Shown in pieces: positions 26,401-34,610 of a DNA stretch of 64,000 nt; position 1 is the stretch's first letter; every line of letters starts with the position of its first letter. Location of the stretch: contig NZ_JQKI01000037.1 of the NCBI RefSeq assembly GCF_000745965.1, forward strand, positions 1 to 64,000, given 5' to 3'. A program made the position numbers and the translations under genes. Under the pieces are notes generated by a model that was not told the origin of the DNA, did not search any database, and was given only the letters and a program-made list of their open reading frames with translations. Source of the stretch: Edaphobacter aggregans DSM 19364. Its GTDB lineage: Bacteria; Acidobacteriota; Terriglobia; Terriglobales; Acidobacteriaceae.

Positions 26401-26847
26401 ATAGCGTTGCTTGCAACCGGTCAGCCCGATGATCTCAGCACCGGCGTCAACACGCCCGGAAACCATCCAGACCTGGTCGGTACGCTTCAGTATCCCAAGC
26501 AAATCGCGGGTCACTGGTTCAACCCCAATGCATTCTCCGCCAACATCCCCTCGATTACCTCAACCGACGGTAAGGACCAGACCGTCTACACACGTGTGGG
26601 CACGGCGGGCCGCAATATCATCTTCGGACCTTCATCCCGCGTTGTGAACTTTGGCGTGCAGAAGAATCTCCACCTAACCGAGCGCATCGCGCTGGAGCTA
26701 CATGGCGATGCCTTCAACGTCCTGAACACTCCCCAGTTCACCAATCCTGGGGGTAGTCTCAACAACCTCACCACGTTTGGTGTGATTACCGGGCTGAAGG
26801 CAAACTCTGCCCGTCAGATCCAGCTTGCCACTCGTCTGACGTTCTAA
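23431..26847 (+). CDS. Oar-like TonB-dependent receptor with CarboxypepD_reg domain
   Basis: An 1,138-residue outer-membrane protein. A signal peptide ends near residue 31 (cut after HAYA). Residues about 35-125 form a carboxypeptidase-regulatory-like domain: RIAGTITDSTGAAIPNA and VPQGTYTARVIATGF. The plug region contains ITELPLNGRNALNLALLTPG and NGTRLQANNFILDGVDNND. A large barrel follows and ends in the expected terminal phenylalanine (LATRLTF). No SusD-like lipoprotein gene is next to it, typical of acidobacterial Oar-type systems. It is the first gene of the plus-strand set with four glycoside hydrolases, so uptake or surface capture of maltodextrins is the likely role; specificity is inferred from neighbours. 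Confidence 0.92.
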   Translation: MKLQSIYQLCRAAVVCLAVSAVFSVEMPHAYAQADSGRIAGTITDSTGAAIPNAIITLVNPQTGLKLSGASNDSGELNIPAVPQGTYTARVIATGFQAQTQQVTVAVTQNLTLNFKLLPGAATTTIEVTGAAALVDTTDATLGETIQGKQITELPLNGRNALNLALLTPGVTQGRYGDSSQDTVNRNGESGGGALSVNGTRLQANNFILDGVDNNDGLQNDILFFPPVEATQEFQVTTSVAPAQYGRAGGALVIASIRSGTNQIHGSAFEFYRSGHFDANPNYQFLDAPFTPNPSYNRNQFGGSVGLPIIKDKLFIFGDYAGYREALPVAASYHTVPTALMRTGDFSELLNPARTGGTFITTFPKCVPNNGAMNNNLSMFSKGQIYDPETCTPFSGNKIPSNRLNPAAVNYLNAYPMPTRTDRVLQNYLAQQRAANKYNTFDTRMDWHPTSKDLLFFRFSYDNSTNTLTSVLGPALPAGSGSGSNYVHGRGYDLGSTHTFSPRVVNELRIAYNRDNFGYQPPNFGENVSANLGIVNANRNLETSGGALIGGNNTEIEYTGDYGLYAVPENTYELTDTVNLTLGKHVIQTGGTFLRRQVEFFRPIAGKGFYNIAGNGVDYTGFEPTELLVGAVDNYQIGAQSGYFANNSQEDALFIQDDWRLSPRLTLNLGIRWDLLTWPYEQHNQAAAFNPTNGTIYLAGQNGIPRSIINQDYGNFAPRVGFAYALTPDGRASLHGGYGIFYFPDYGGISNQLGQQPPFGGSVTYLANNGYCITFTGQTSGQGAPYTCPGYTSPAAVTTALPAPGFPNFNPNSPPLGLSGLAVDRDNKHARLQEFNLQLQQQFGPRDVFSVAYVGVHSDRLSSYYPLNSYYFNTPTLPFENLGGISLNRYDGISNYDGLQVHYEHRAEDLLVTGSYAWSHSLDDSPGAFEGSTVSQPNNPLLNYGNSNQDVRHNFSTSALYILPFGRGKRFGANASRVTDLLIGGFQLNLIALLATGQPDDLSTGVNTPGNHPDLVGTLQYPKQIAGHWFNPNAFSANIPSITSTDGKDQTVYTRVGTAGRNIIFGPSSRVVNFGVQKNLHLTERIALELHGDAFNVLNTPQFTNPGGSLNNLTTFGVITGLKANSARQIQLATRLTF

Positions 26848-26855
26848 GTCCGAAA

Positions 26856-26895
26856 GCGCAGGGAGGCAGCCGGTTTACGGTTCGCCTTCCTGCGC
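26856..26895 (+). terminator. 12-bp stem hairpin after the receptor gene
   Basis: GCGCAGGGAGGC pairs with GCCTTCCTGCGC at 11 of 12 positions around a 16-nt loop, starting 9 nt after the receptor stop. No U-tract follows, so partial termination or mRNA stabilisation between receptor and hydrolase genes is more likely than full termination. Confidence 0.5.
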
Positions 26896-26955
26896 ATACT
26901 TTCTGCGCCTGCTCATCAGCAACTAAATCACCCTGCTTGGAGTTCCCGACCATTT

Positions 26956-28458
26956 ATGCCGGTGCCTACCCTGCTTCGCGAGCTGATTCTTCCCGGCAGA
27001 GCGAATTCATCCGCGGCGCACCCTGCCCTTCGTACGGTGTGCGGCCTCGCACTTGTTCTTGGTCTTCTGTATTCGAGCTCAGCCTTACGGGCACAGGAGC
27101 CGCAATCCGAGGCAGTCCCGCTCGCGCCGGCTCGGTCTGCCCCCGCCTGGATGGACCAAGCCGTCATCTATGAGATTTTCCCCAGGCACTTCTCCCCCGA
27201 GGGTACGCTCAATGCTGTGACGGCGCGGTTGAATACCCTGCATACGCTGGGCGTCAACGTGCTCTGGATCATGCCAGTGCATCCCATTGGGGAGGTACAC
27301 CGGCTGGGTGCGCTGGGAAGCCCATATGCCGCGCGCGACTTCTATGCTATCGACCCTGCGCTGGGAACGAAGGCCGATTTCACGCGCCTGGTCGAGGCGG
27401 CGCACGCACTCGGCATGCGCGTCATTCTCGATATAGCCGCCGATCATACCGCGTGGGACAGCGTGATGATGGCACATCCGGAGTTCTACATGCATGATGC
27501 GGCGGGACACATCGTCTCGCCGCACGGCTGGAGCGATGTCGCCGGTCTGAACTACGACAATCCGGCATTGCGCGAGTACATGGTCCAGATGTTCACGTAC
27601 TGGCTGAAGACCTTCAACCTTGACGGCTTCCGCTGCGACGCGGCAGGATTCGTCCCGACCAGCTTCTGGGAACAACTACGGCCGACCCTTCAGGCGGTTC
27701 GTCCCGATGTGCTTCTGCTCGCGGAGGCTTCAAAGCCTGAACTGATGACCAAAGCCTTTGACCTGGACTATGGATGGCCGCTACTTGCCACGTTCAACGA
27801 GGTTGTCGAGCACGGCAAACCAGCAACAGCCATCGAGGCCACGTGGAACGAGCAGCAGGTTCGCTTTCCCCGCGGCACCGAGCACATGCTGATCTCGGAC
27901 GACCACGATGAACAGCGGGCGACGGTACGGTACGGAACCGGCGGTGCCCTGGCTGTGTCGGCGCTAGTATTCACGCTGCCGGGGGTGCCTCTGCTGTACA
28001 ACGGCATGGAGGTGGGCGATGCTACGCCTTCGGGCGCTCCCGCGTTGTTCGAGAAGTTTCACCTGTACTGGGGAGCCGGAAAACAGCGGCCCCAGTTTGC
28101 GGCCTTTTATCGTGCCATCATCCCGCTTCGTGCCAGCTCAACCGCGCTTCGCCACGGTGACCTGATCTGGCTGCACAATTCAGACGAGCAGCATGTGGTC
28201 AGCTTTATCCGCCGCAGCCCTGAGGAGACCGATCTCGTCGCAGTCAATCTTTCGAACACTCCATTTCGCGGCAGTGTTGAGGTGGCTGCGTCAGGCAACC
28301 AGCCGTGGCAAGAGGTCTCGTTGACACCTCCTGCCGGCTCAAGGAGACACCCTGCGAGTGCGGCTGCCACAGCATCGCTCCCTCCGGCCTTACCAGCTCT
28401 CTCCCTCGATGCCTTTCAGGTCCGCATCTTTCGGCTACCCGCGCCGACCCAGCCCTAA
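26956..28458 (+). CDS. Exported GH13 alpha-amylase-family enzyme
   Basis: A 500-residue protein with a long N-region and a hydrophobic segment (CGLALVLGLLYSS) followed by ALRA, a signal peptide. GH13 motifs: region I DIAADH (159-164), region II GFRCDAAGF with nucleophile D228, region III LLLAEASK with acid E257, region IV SDDHDE with D318. The usual NH of regions I and IV reads ADH and DDHD, a variation seen in some maltogenic or trehalose-type subfamilies. Length suits an amylase without extra binding modules. It lies 108 bp after the receptor and 9 bp before the GH31 gene. It probably cleaves short alpha-glucans in the periplasm; exact product unknown. Confidence 0.88.
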   Translation: MPVPTLLRELILPGRANSSAAHPALRTVCGLALVLGLLYSSSALRAQEPQSEAVPLAPARSAPAWMDQAVIYEIFPRHFSPEGTLNAVTARLNTLHTLGVNVLWIMPVHPIGEVHRLGALGSPYAARDFYAIDPALGTKADFTRLVEAAHALGMRVILDIAADHTAWDSVMMAHPEFYMHDAAGHIVSPHGWSDVAGLNYDNPALREYMVQMFTYWLKTFNLDGFRCDAAGFVPTSFWEQLRPTLQAVRPDVLLLAEASKPELMTKAFDLDYGWPLLATFNEVVEHGKPATAIEATWNEQQVRFPRGTEHMLISDDHDEQRATVRYGTGGALAVSALVFTLPGVPLLYNGMEVGDATPSGAPALFEKFHLYWGAGKQRPQFAAFYRAIIPLRASSTALRHGDLIWLHNSDEQHVVSFIRRSPEETDLVAVNLSNTPFRGSVEVAASGNQPWQEVSLTPPAGSRRHPASAAATASLPPALPALSLDAFQVRIFRLPAPTQP

Positions 28459-28467
28459 GGAGATATT

Positions 28468-31011
28468 GTGTCTCATTTCTTTGCCTCGATTGTCCCGTGG
28501 TTCATCGCAGCAGCTCCCTCTCGCCGTCTTCGCTGCGTGACCTTGAGCGTTGCCTTTTTGTCCGTGGTGACCCTCGCGGCGGCAGCACAGACCCCGGCCG
28601 GCGCCGATCTGGAGCGGCTCGCCAACGGGGTGCGTGTCCATCGTGGAGACCAGACGATGGAGATCACCACGTTGCGCGACGATGTCATCCGCGTGCGCTC
28701 ATGGCAAGGCACGTCGGAGCCCGAGAACAGCTCCTGGGCCGTACTGCCTGAGGCGCTCCGCAGTACGGGACAGGCGACGCCAGAGCCTGCCGGCTTCAGC
28801 ACCGGCAAGCTCCATGTTGCGCTCGGCCCTGGCCTCATGTTCACCGTGACGGACAACATCGGCAACATCCTCGAGCAGGATGCCGAGCCCATGGTGTGCC
28901 GTGGCACAGATTTCCGCATCTACAAGCACCGCACCAGAGACGACCACTTCTTCGGTCTTGGAGACAAGCCCGGTCCGCTCGACCGCTCCGGTGAGGCGTT
29001 CACTCTATGGAACACCGACCAATTTGGCTGGCAGGAGTCAACCGATCCGATCTACAAGAGCATCCCATTCTTTCTCGACGTTAGACAGGGCCGCACGCTC
29101 GGTGTCTTCTTCAACAACACCTTCCGCAGCTTCTTTGACTTTGGCCGTGAGAAGGCAGACGAATACAGCTTCGGCTCGGTAGACGGTCCGGCGGATTACT
29201 TCCTGCTGTACGGTCCAACGCCCAAGCAGGTGCTTTCGGACTATGCCTGGCTGACCGGGCCGACGCCGCTGCCGCCACTATGGTCGCTTGGCTTTCAGCA
29301 ATCGCGCTACACCTACTCGCCGGAATCAGAACTGGTGGAGGTCGACCACCGCCTGCGCGCCGACAAGATTCCGACGGATGTGCTTTGGCTCGATATCCAC
29401 TTTCAGAAGAACAACATGCCATTCACCATCGATCCGGAGTGCTTTCCCAACTTTCCGCAGCTAGTGAAGAACCTCGCAGCGGACCAGTTCCACCTTGTGG
29501 TAATTACGGATCTGCATATCGCGCGGCAGCCGGGCATCGGCTACGATCCGTACGATTCCGGCGTGGCGGGCGATCATTTCCTCAAGATGCCCGATGGCAG
29601 CACCTATGTCGGCACCGTCTGGCCGGGCCCCGCTGTCTTTCCCGATTTCACGCAGCAGAGATCTCTGGCATGGTGGGGTTCGCTGTACAAGCCATTCATC
29701 GCAGAAGGTATCGCCGGCTTCTGGAACGACATGAACGAGCCTGCCGTCTTCAACACACCCACCAAGACGATGCCTGATGACGTGCAGCACCGCATCGACA
29801 TGCCGGGCTTGCTCAAGCGCACGACCGATCATCGCGAGATACACAACGTCTACGGCATGCTGAATTCGGAAGGCACCTACGACGGAATGCTTGCGGCACG
29901 GCCGAATGAACGGCCTTTTGTTATGACGCGCGCCAGTTTCGCGGGCGGCCAGCGCTACGCTGTCACCTGGACCGGCGACAACAGCTCTACGTGGAATCAC
30001 CTCCGGATGACCATGCCGCAGCTGATGAACCTTGGTCTGAGTGGCTTCTCCATGGCGGGTGCGGATGTGGGCGGTTTTGCAGGCTCTCCACCGGCCGACC
30101 TGCTGACCAAATGGCTTGAGGTCTCCGCCTTCCAGCCCATCGATCGCGATCACTCCGCCAAGGGCACACGACGTCATGAGGTCTGGGTGGACGGCCCAGC
30201 GCAGGAGGCGATCCGGCGGCACTTCATCGAGGAGCGTTATCGGCTTCTGCCTTACCTGTACACAACGACCGAGCACACGGCCCATGACGGCGTCCCAATG
30301 ATGCGTCCGCTCTTTGTGGAGTTTCCGGAGGCTACGACCGATGGACACCCCTTCGATCTGGAGGCGGGAGGCAGTGAGTTCTTGGTCGGTCCTGATCTGC
30401 TGGTGGCGCCTAATCCTTCTCCTGAAGAGATCGCTCCGTATGAGGTCCATTTGCCACCCGGCACCTGGTACGACTACTGGACAGGTGAGCGCTTCGAGCG
30501 TGCTGCGAAGATAGCCACTCGCGACCTGGAACAACGCGATCAGCTGCATTCCGTCCAGCCCCTGATGATCACACCCACGCTCGATGCGCTGCCTGTGTAT
30601 GTTCATGGCGGCAGCATCGTCCCCATCGAGCCCCTGACCCAGAGCACGGAGGAGACGCCTAAGGGCCCACTGACCTTGCGGGTCTACCCCGCCACGGATC
30701 GCACCACTCCCTGCACCGGCGAGGTTTATGCCGATGACGGTCACAGCTTCAACTTCAGGCAGGGCGACTACGCCCGGGTCAACTTCTCCTGTGCCCTTCA
30801 GCAGGATGGCTCGATGACGTTTACCGTCGCACCGCAGCAGGGCCGTTTTCATCCCTGGTGGACCGAGTACAGGCTCGAGATCTACGGTTGGACGCCCACA
30901 AGGCACACAGCATCCACGGACTCGAGCAAGCTACCGCTCACAGCTGCAGGGAGCGCATGGACCGTGAGCTTTCCCGCCAAGCCGAACGGAGGAACCGTGC
31001 AAATTCAATAG
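28468..31011 (+). CDS. Exported GH31 alpha-glucosidase
   Basis: An 847-residue enzyme beginning with GTG, with AAGGAG six nt before it. The signal peptide contains LSVAFLSVVTLAAAAQ. The GH31 nucleophile is D421 in GFWNDMNEP and the acid D504 in TWTGDNSSTWNHL; LWLDIHF (307-312) and DKPGPLDRSG fit the N-terminal sandwich and barrel of the alpha-glucosidase subfamily. It would release glucose from the non-reducing ends of maltooligosaccharides. Nine bases separate it from the GH13 gene, so the two are co-transcribed. Full length and uninterrupted. Confidence 0.93.
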   Translation: MSHFFASIVPWFIAAAPSRRLRCVTLSVAFLSVVTLAAAAQTPAGADLERLANGVRVHRGDQTMEITTLRDDVIRVRSWQGTSEPENSSWAVLPEALRSTGQATPEPAGFSTGKLHVALGPGLMFTVTDNIGNILEQDAEPMVCRGTDFRIYKHRTRDDHFFGLGDKPGPLDRSGEAFTLWNTDQFGWQESTDPIYKSIPFFLDVRQGRTLGVFFNNTFRSFFDFGREKADEYSFGSVDGPADYFLLYGPTPKQVLSDYAWLTGPTPLPPLWSLGFQQSRYTYSPESELVEVDHRLRADKIPTDVLWLDIHFQKNNMPFTIDPECFPNFPQLVKNLAADQFHLVVITDLHIARQPGIGYDPYDSGVAGDHFLKMPDGSTYVGTVWPGPAVFPDFTQQRSLAWWGSLYKPFIAEGIAGFWNDMNEPAVFNTPTKTMPDDVQHRIDMPGLLKRTTDHREIHNVYGMLNSEGTYDGMLAARPNERPFVMTRASFAGGQRYAVTWTGDNSSTWNHLRMTMPQLMNLGLSGFSMAGADVGGFAGSPPADLLTKWLEVSAFQPIDRDHSAKGTRRHEVWVDGPAQEAIRRHFIEERYRLLPYLYTTTEHTAHDGVPMMRPLFVEFPEATTDGHPFDLEAGGSEFLVGPDLLVAPNPSPEEIAPYEVHLPPGTWYDYWTGERFERAAKIATRDLEQRDQLHSVQPLMITPTLDALPVYVHGGSIVPIEPLTQSTEETPKGPLTLRVYPATDRTTPCTGEVYADDGHSFNFRQGDYARVNFSCALQQDGSMTFTVAPQQGRFHPWWTEYRLEIYGWTPTRHTASTDSSKLPLTAAGSAWTVSFPAKPNGGTVQIQ

Positions 31012-31109
31012 ACATGCCACTTGCCTCGTACCGAGTTCGACGGTCGAAGGCGCTGCCATTCACTTCGCTCAACTCACGTTTTCAGCTTTGGTCTCTTGAG
31101 AGGTGTCTC

Positions 31110-34100
31110 ATGGTTTCTTCTCGCGGTTTGCTTCGGTCGCTTTGCTCCTGTCTCTTGCTGTTCGGCATTTTCTCCAACGTGGACGTGCATGCGCAGTCGG
31201 ATCCCCCAATCCCCGCAGGCGACATCCGCGTCCACTACTTTCGCCCGGATGGAAACTATGCGGGATGGACGATCTATGCCTTTGGCGATACCACAGAGCC
31301 CAACAACTTCGCCGGCGGACCGGTCCCGGTCACGGGTACGGACAGCTTCGGGGCGTACTTCGACGTAAGTGTCACGACCGGCGCGGCCAACGTTGGGCTC
31401 ATCCTGCATAACGGCAACACCAAGGATCCGGGACCCGATCAATTTGTCGATCCCGCCACTCAGGGCAACGAGTTCTGGGAGCTTTCCGGAAGCGACAAGC
31501 TAAGGACAACCCGGCCCGCTACAGGCGCCGATCCCGCAATCCCCACCGGGCATGCGCGTATTCACTACTTCCGGCCAGATGTCAACTATGACAACTGGAG
31601 CCTGTTCCCCTTCGGTGCCACCACGGACCCAACCGGAACCTTTTGCTCTACGGAGGATTTCTATAGCGGCTATGACAGCTATGGACCTTACTTCGATGTC
31701 GGAGTCAGCACTGGACAGCTCGGCTTCATCATCCATAACTGCTCCACGGGCGTGAAGGATCCGGGCCCGGACCAGTTCCTGCAGATCCCACAGTTTCAGC
31801 AGGGCTGGGTCGTCTCGGGTGACCCGACCGTGTTCACCCAGTTGCCCAGTCAGGCGCAGCTGCTCAATGGTCCATTCCGTCAACTGCAGGCGTACTGGAT
31901 CGACGCAACGACGGTGGCCATCCAGCCGCAATTCATGCAATCGGGCTCTACCTACACGCTTCAATCGAGCCTGTCGGCGAGCCTCGCCATCACGGCGACA
32001 GGACTGACAGGCTCTGACATCTCGCTTGCGCTGACACCCTTCTCCGGCACGCTTACTGCCGAGGAGCTCACCCGCTTTCCGCAGCTCGCAGGCTACGCTT
32101 TACTGAAGCTGCCTGCGACCGTCCAGGCGGCCACGCTCGACAAAGCGCTCAAAGGTCAGCTGGAGGTAACCGCCATCGCCGCGGACGGCAGCCTGAAGTA
32201 CACGACCGGCGTGCAGAGTTTCGGCGCACTCGATGCTCTGCTTGCCTACAACGGCAGGCTGGGAGTTGTCTTTCACCATAACCTCGATCCAGGCTGGTTC
32301 GACTGGGAGGACGATGATTCCTGCCCACTCAAGGTAAAGGTCTGGGCTCCCACGGCGCAGAGTCTTTCGCTTCTCCTGTTTGCCAACAGCACCGATACGA
32401 CGCCTGAGAAAACTGTCGCCATGCACGAGCACAACGGTGTGTGGGTCGCCGACGGCGAAGCCAACTGGATTGGCAAATACTATCAGCTCCGCGCACAGGT
32501 TTATGTCTCCGCCGATCAGGCGATCGACACCAATACCACCACCGATCCTTACTCGGTCGATATTGCGCTCAATGGATTGATGACGCGCATCACTGACCTG
32601 GACGACGTGAAGACCAAACCAGCCTTCTGGGATCTACTGCCTTCGCCCACGCTCGCCAGCCTGAACGACATCAGCATCTACGAACTGCACATTCGCGACT
32701 TCAGCGTGGGTGACAACACAGTTCCCGCGGATCGTCGCGGCACCTACGAGGCCTTTACCGACCTGACTAGCGACGGCATGCGGCACCTTCACACGTTGGC
32801 GCAGGCCGGAATTAAAGCTGTGCATCTGCTGCCCAGCTTCCACTTCGGCACGGTCAATGAGGACAAGACTACGTGGCAGAATACCGAAAATTTGTCTAGC
32901 AATCCGCCCGACGGAGAGCAGCAGCAAGCTGCCGTCGAAGCTGTCCAGGCAAACGATCCGTACAACTGGGGCTACGATCCGGTGCACTACATGGCTCCCG
33001 AGGGAGCGTATGCCACTGATCCCAGCAATCGTGTGCGTGAGTATCGCGACATGGTCGGCGCCTTGCACCTCGCCGGGCTCCGAGTCATCCAGGACGTGGT
33101 CTTCAATCACACTTTTGCGAGTGGCGAGGACCCGCGAGCGAACCTGGACGAACTAGTGCCGAACTACTACCACCGTCTGGACGCGAACGGTGTACTCGAG
33201 ACGGGCTCCTGCTGCGCGGACACGGCCAGTGAACACAAGATGATGGAGAAGCTGATGATCGACTCCGTCGTGCTGAACGCCAGGGAGTACAAGATCGACG
33301 GCTTCCGCTTCGACGCCATGGGTCTGCACTTTGTCTACAACATGGTGGACATCCGCAACGCGCTGAACGCGCTGACGCCGGAGAAGGATGGCGTTGATGG
33401 AAGCAAGATTTACATCTACGGTGAGGGCTTCCAGATCGCCGAGGCGGCCCACAACGCCATCGGACCGAACGCCAGCCAGTTGAACCTCTTCGGAACGGGC
33501 GTGGGCAGCTTCAATGACCGCATCCGGGATTCCATCCGTGGCGGAAATGCCTTCGGCACGGATCAACAGGATCAGGGCTTTGCCACAGGTCAGTTCACCG
33601 ATTCGAGCGCGTTTACCAGCCAAGGCACTGCTCGGTCTGACCAGCTTGCTACGCTTCTTTCGCAGGCGGACCTGATCCGTCTCAGCCTCGCGGGAGCGCT
33701 CCGGAACTACACTCTCACCGACGCTACGGGACAGACCGTCACCGGTGCACAACTCTCCTACTCAGGTCAGCCGGCAGGATACACGGCGTCGCCGATTGAG
33801 GATGTCAATTACTGCTCCGTGCATGACAACCAGTCGCTCTTTGATGCCATCCAGATCAAGAGCTCTGCCGCGGACAGCATCGCCACACGGGTGCGGCGGC
33901 AGGTGTTGGCCATGAGTCTCGTGGCGCTCGCCCAGGGTGTCCCTTTCTACCAGGGGGCGGATGACCTGCTGCGATCGAAGGACATGGATAACAACGCCTT
34001 CAACTCCGGCGACTGGTTCAACAAGATCGACTTCTCTGGCACGGCCAACAACTGGGGAATCGGCCTGCCGGTCGCCAACCAGAATCAGGCGCAGTGGCCG

Positions 34101-34541
34101 GTCATGCAGCCCTTGTTGGCCAACACCGCCCTGAAGCCCTCGCCGCAGGAAATCGCCTCTGCGACGCAGGAGTTCCAGCACTTCCTGCGCATCCGCTATA
34201 GCACTGGCCTCTTCCGCATGGCGACGTTCGCTGAGGTGCAAGCGAACCTCAGCTTTCTGAACACCGGGCCCAGCCAGATCCCAGGACTCATCGTCATGCG
34301 GCTTGATGACCACGGCCACGACTACGGCGGCGGTATCCACCACGTGGTCGTGTTCTTTAACGCTACAAATGCTGCGGTGAGCTTTACCAACGCCAGCCTG
34401 CAGGGGATGAATCTACAGCTTGACCCATTGGAGACCGCATCATCTGACGCGACGTTGCTGCAGTCGAAGTTCGATAGAAGAGAGGGCACGGCTACCATCC
34501 CTGCGCTCACCACTGCAGTCTTTGTCGCCCATCAGGAGTAA
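31110..34541 (+). CDS. Exported pullulanase with two PUD domains
   Basis: A 1,143-residue protein from the ATG at 31110 (the frame is open further upstream over the GH31 end, but the signal peptide MVSSRGLLRSLCSCLLLFG begins here and GAGAGG precedes it). Two pullulanase-associated (PUD/CBM41-like) domains are obvious as repeats: IRVHYFRPDGNYAGWTIYAF and ARIHYFRPDVNYDNWSLFPF, each followed by KDPGPDQF. An N-domain and CBM48-like module precede the GH13 barrel with the pullulanase signature NWGYDPVHY, nucleophile region DGFRFDAMG, acid IYGEGFQ and YCSVHDNQSL. It would debranch alpha-1,6 links in pullulan or glycogen-type glucans. Gap of 98 bp after GH31. Confidence 0.92.
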   Translation: MVSSRGLLRSLCSCLLLFGIFSNVDVHAQSDPPIPAGDIRVHYFRPDGNYAGWTIYAFGDTTEPNNFAGGPVPVTGTDSFGAYFDVSVTTGAANVGLILHNGNTKDPGPDQFVDPATQGNEFWELSGSDKLRTTRPATGADPAIPTGHARIHYFRPDVNYDNWSLFPFGATTDPTGTFCSTEDFYSGYDSYGPYFDVGVSTGQLGFIIHNCSTGVKDPGPDQFLQIPQFQQGWVVSGDPTVFTQLPSQAQLLNGPFRQLQAYWIDATTVAIQPQFMQSGSTYTLQSSLSASLAITATGLTGSDISLALTPFSGTLTAEELTRFPQLAGYALLKLPATVQAATLDKALKGQLEVTAIAADGSLKYTTGVQSFGALDALLAYNGRLGVVFHHNLDPGWFDWEDDDSCPLKVKVWAPTAQSLSLLLFANSTDTTPEKTVAMHEHNGVWVADGEANWIGKYYQLRAQVYVSADQAIDTNTTTDPYSVDIALNGLMTRITDLDDVKTKPAFWDLLPSPTLASLNDISIYELHIRDFSVGDNTVPADRRGTYEAFTDLTSDGMRHLHTLAQAGIKAVHLLPSFHFGTVNEDKTTWQNTENLSSNPPDGEQQQAAVEAVQANDPYNWGYDPVHYMAPEGAYATDPSNRVREYRDMVGALHLAGLRVIQDVVFNHTFASGEDPRANLDELVPNYYHRLDANGVLETGSCCADTASEHKMMEKLMIDSVVLNAREYKIDGFRFDAMGLHFVYNMVDIRNALNALTPEKDGVDGSKIYIYGEGFQIAEAAHNAIGPNASQLNLFGTGVGSFNDRIRDSIRGGNAFGTDQQDQGFATGQFTDSSAFTSQGTARSDQLATLLSQADLIRLSLAGALRNYTLTDATGQTVTGAQLSYSGQPAGYTASPIEDVNYCSVHDNQSLFDAIQIKSSAADSIATRVRRQVLAMSLVALAQGVPFYQGADDLLRSKDMDNNAFNSGDWFNKIDFSGTANNWGIGLPVANQNQAQWPVMQPLLANTALKPSPQEIASATQEFQHFLRIRYSTGLFRMATFAEVQANLSFLNTGPSQIPGLIVMRLDDHGHDYGGGIHHVVVFFNATNAAVSFTNASLQGMNLQLDPLETASSDATLLQSKFDRREGTATIPALTTAVFVAHQE

Positions 34542-34550
34542 ATTTCACCG

Positions 34551-34578
34551 GGCGGGTTCGCATTACGGCGCACCCGCC
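34551..34578 (+). terminator. Intergenic hairpin after the pullulanase gene
   Basis: GGCGGGT (34551-34557) pairs perfectly with ACCCGCC (34572-34578) across a 14-nt loop. It lies between the pullulanase stop and the next RBS (AAAGGA). No U-tract; a weak attenuator at most. Confidence 0.35.
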
Positions 34579-34610
34579 TCCTTCTCACCCGAATTTTTAA
34601 AGGACTTCTT

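Noticed and set aside
29461-30906. 481-codon minus-strand frame opposite the GH31 gene
   Set aside because: Shadow of a GC-rich gene: no RBS, no motif, while the plus-strand frame carries complete GH31 catalytic motifs.
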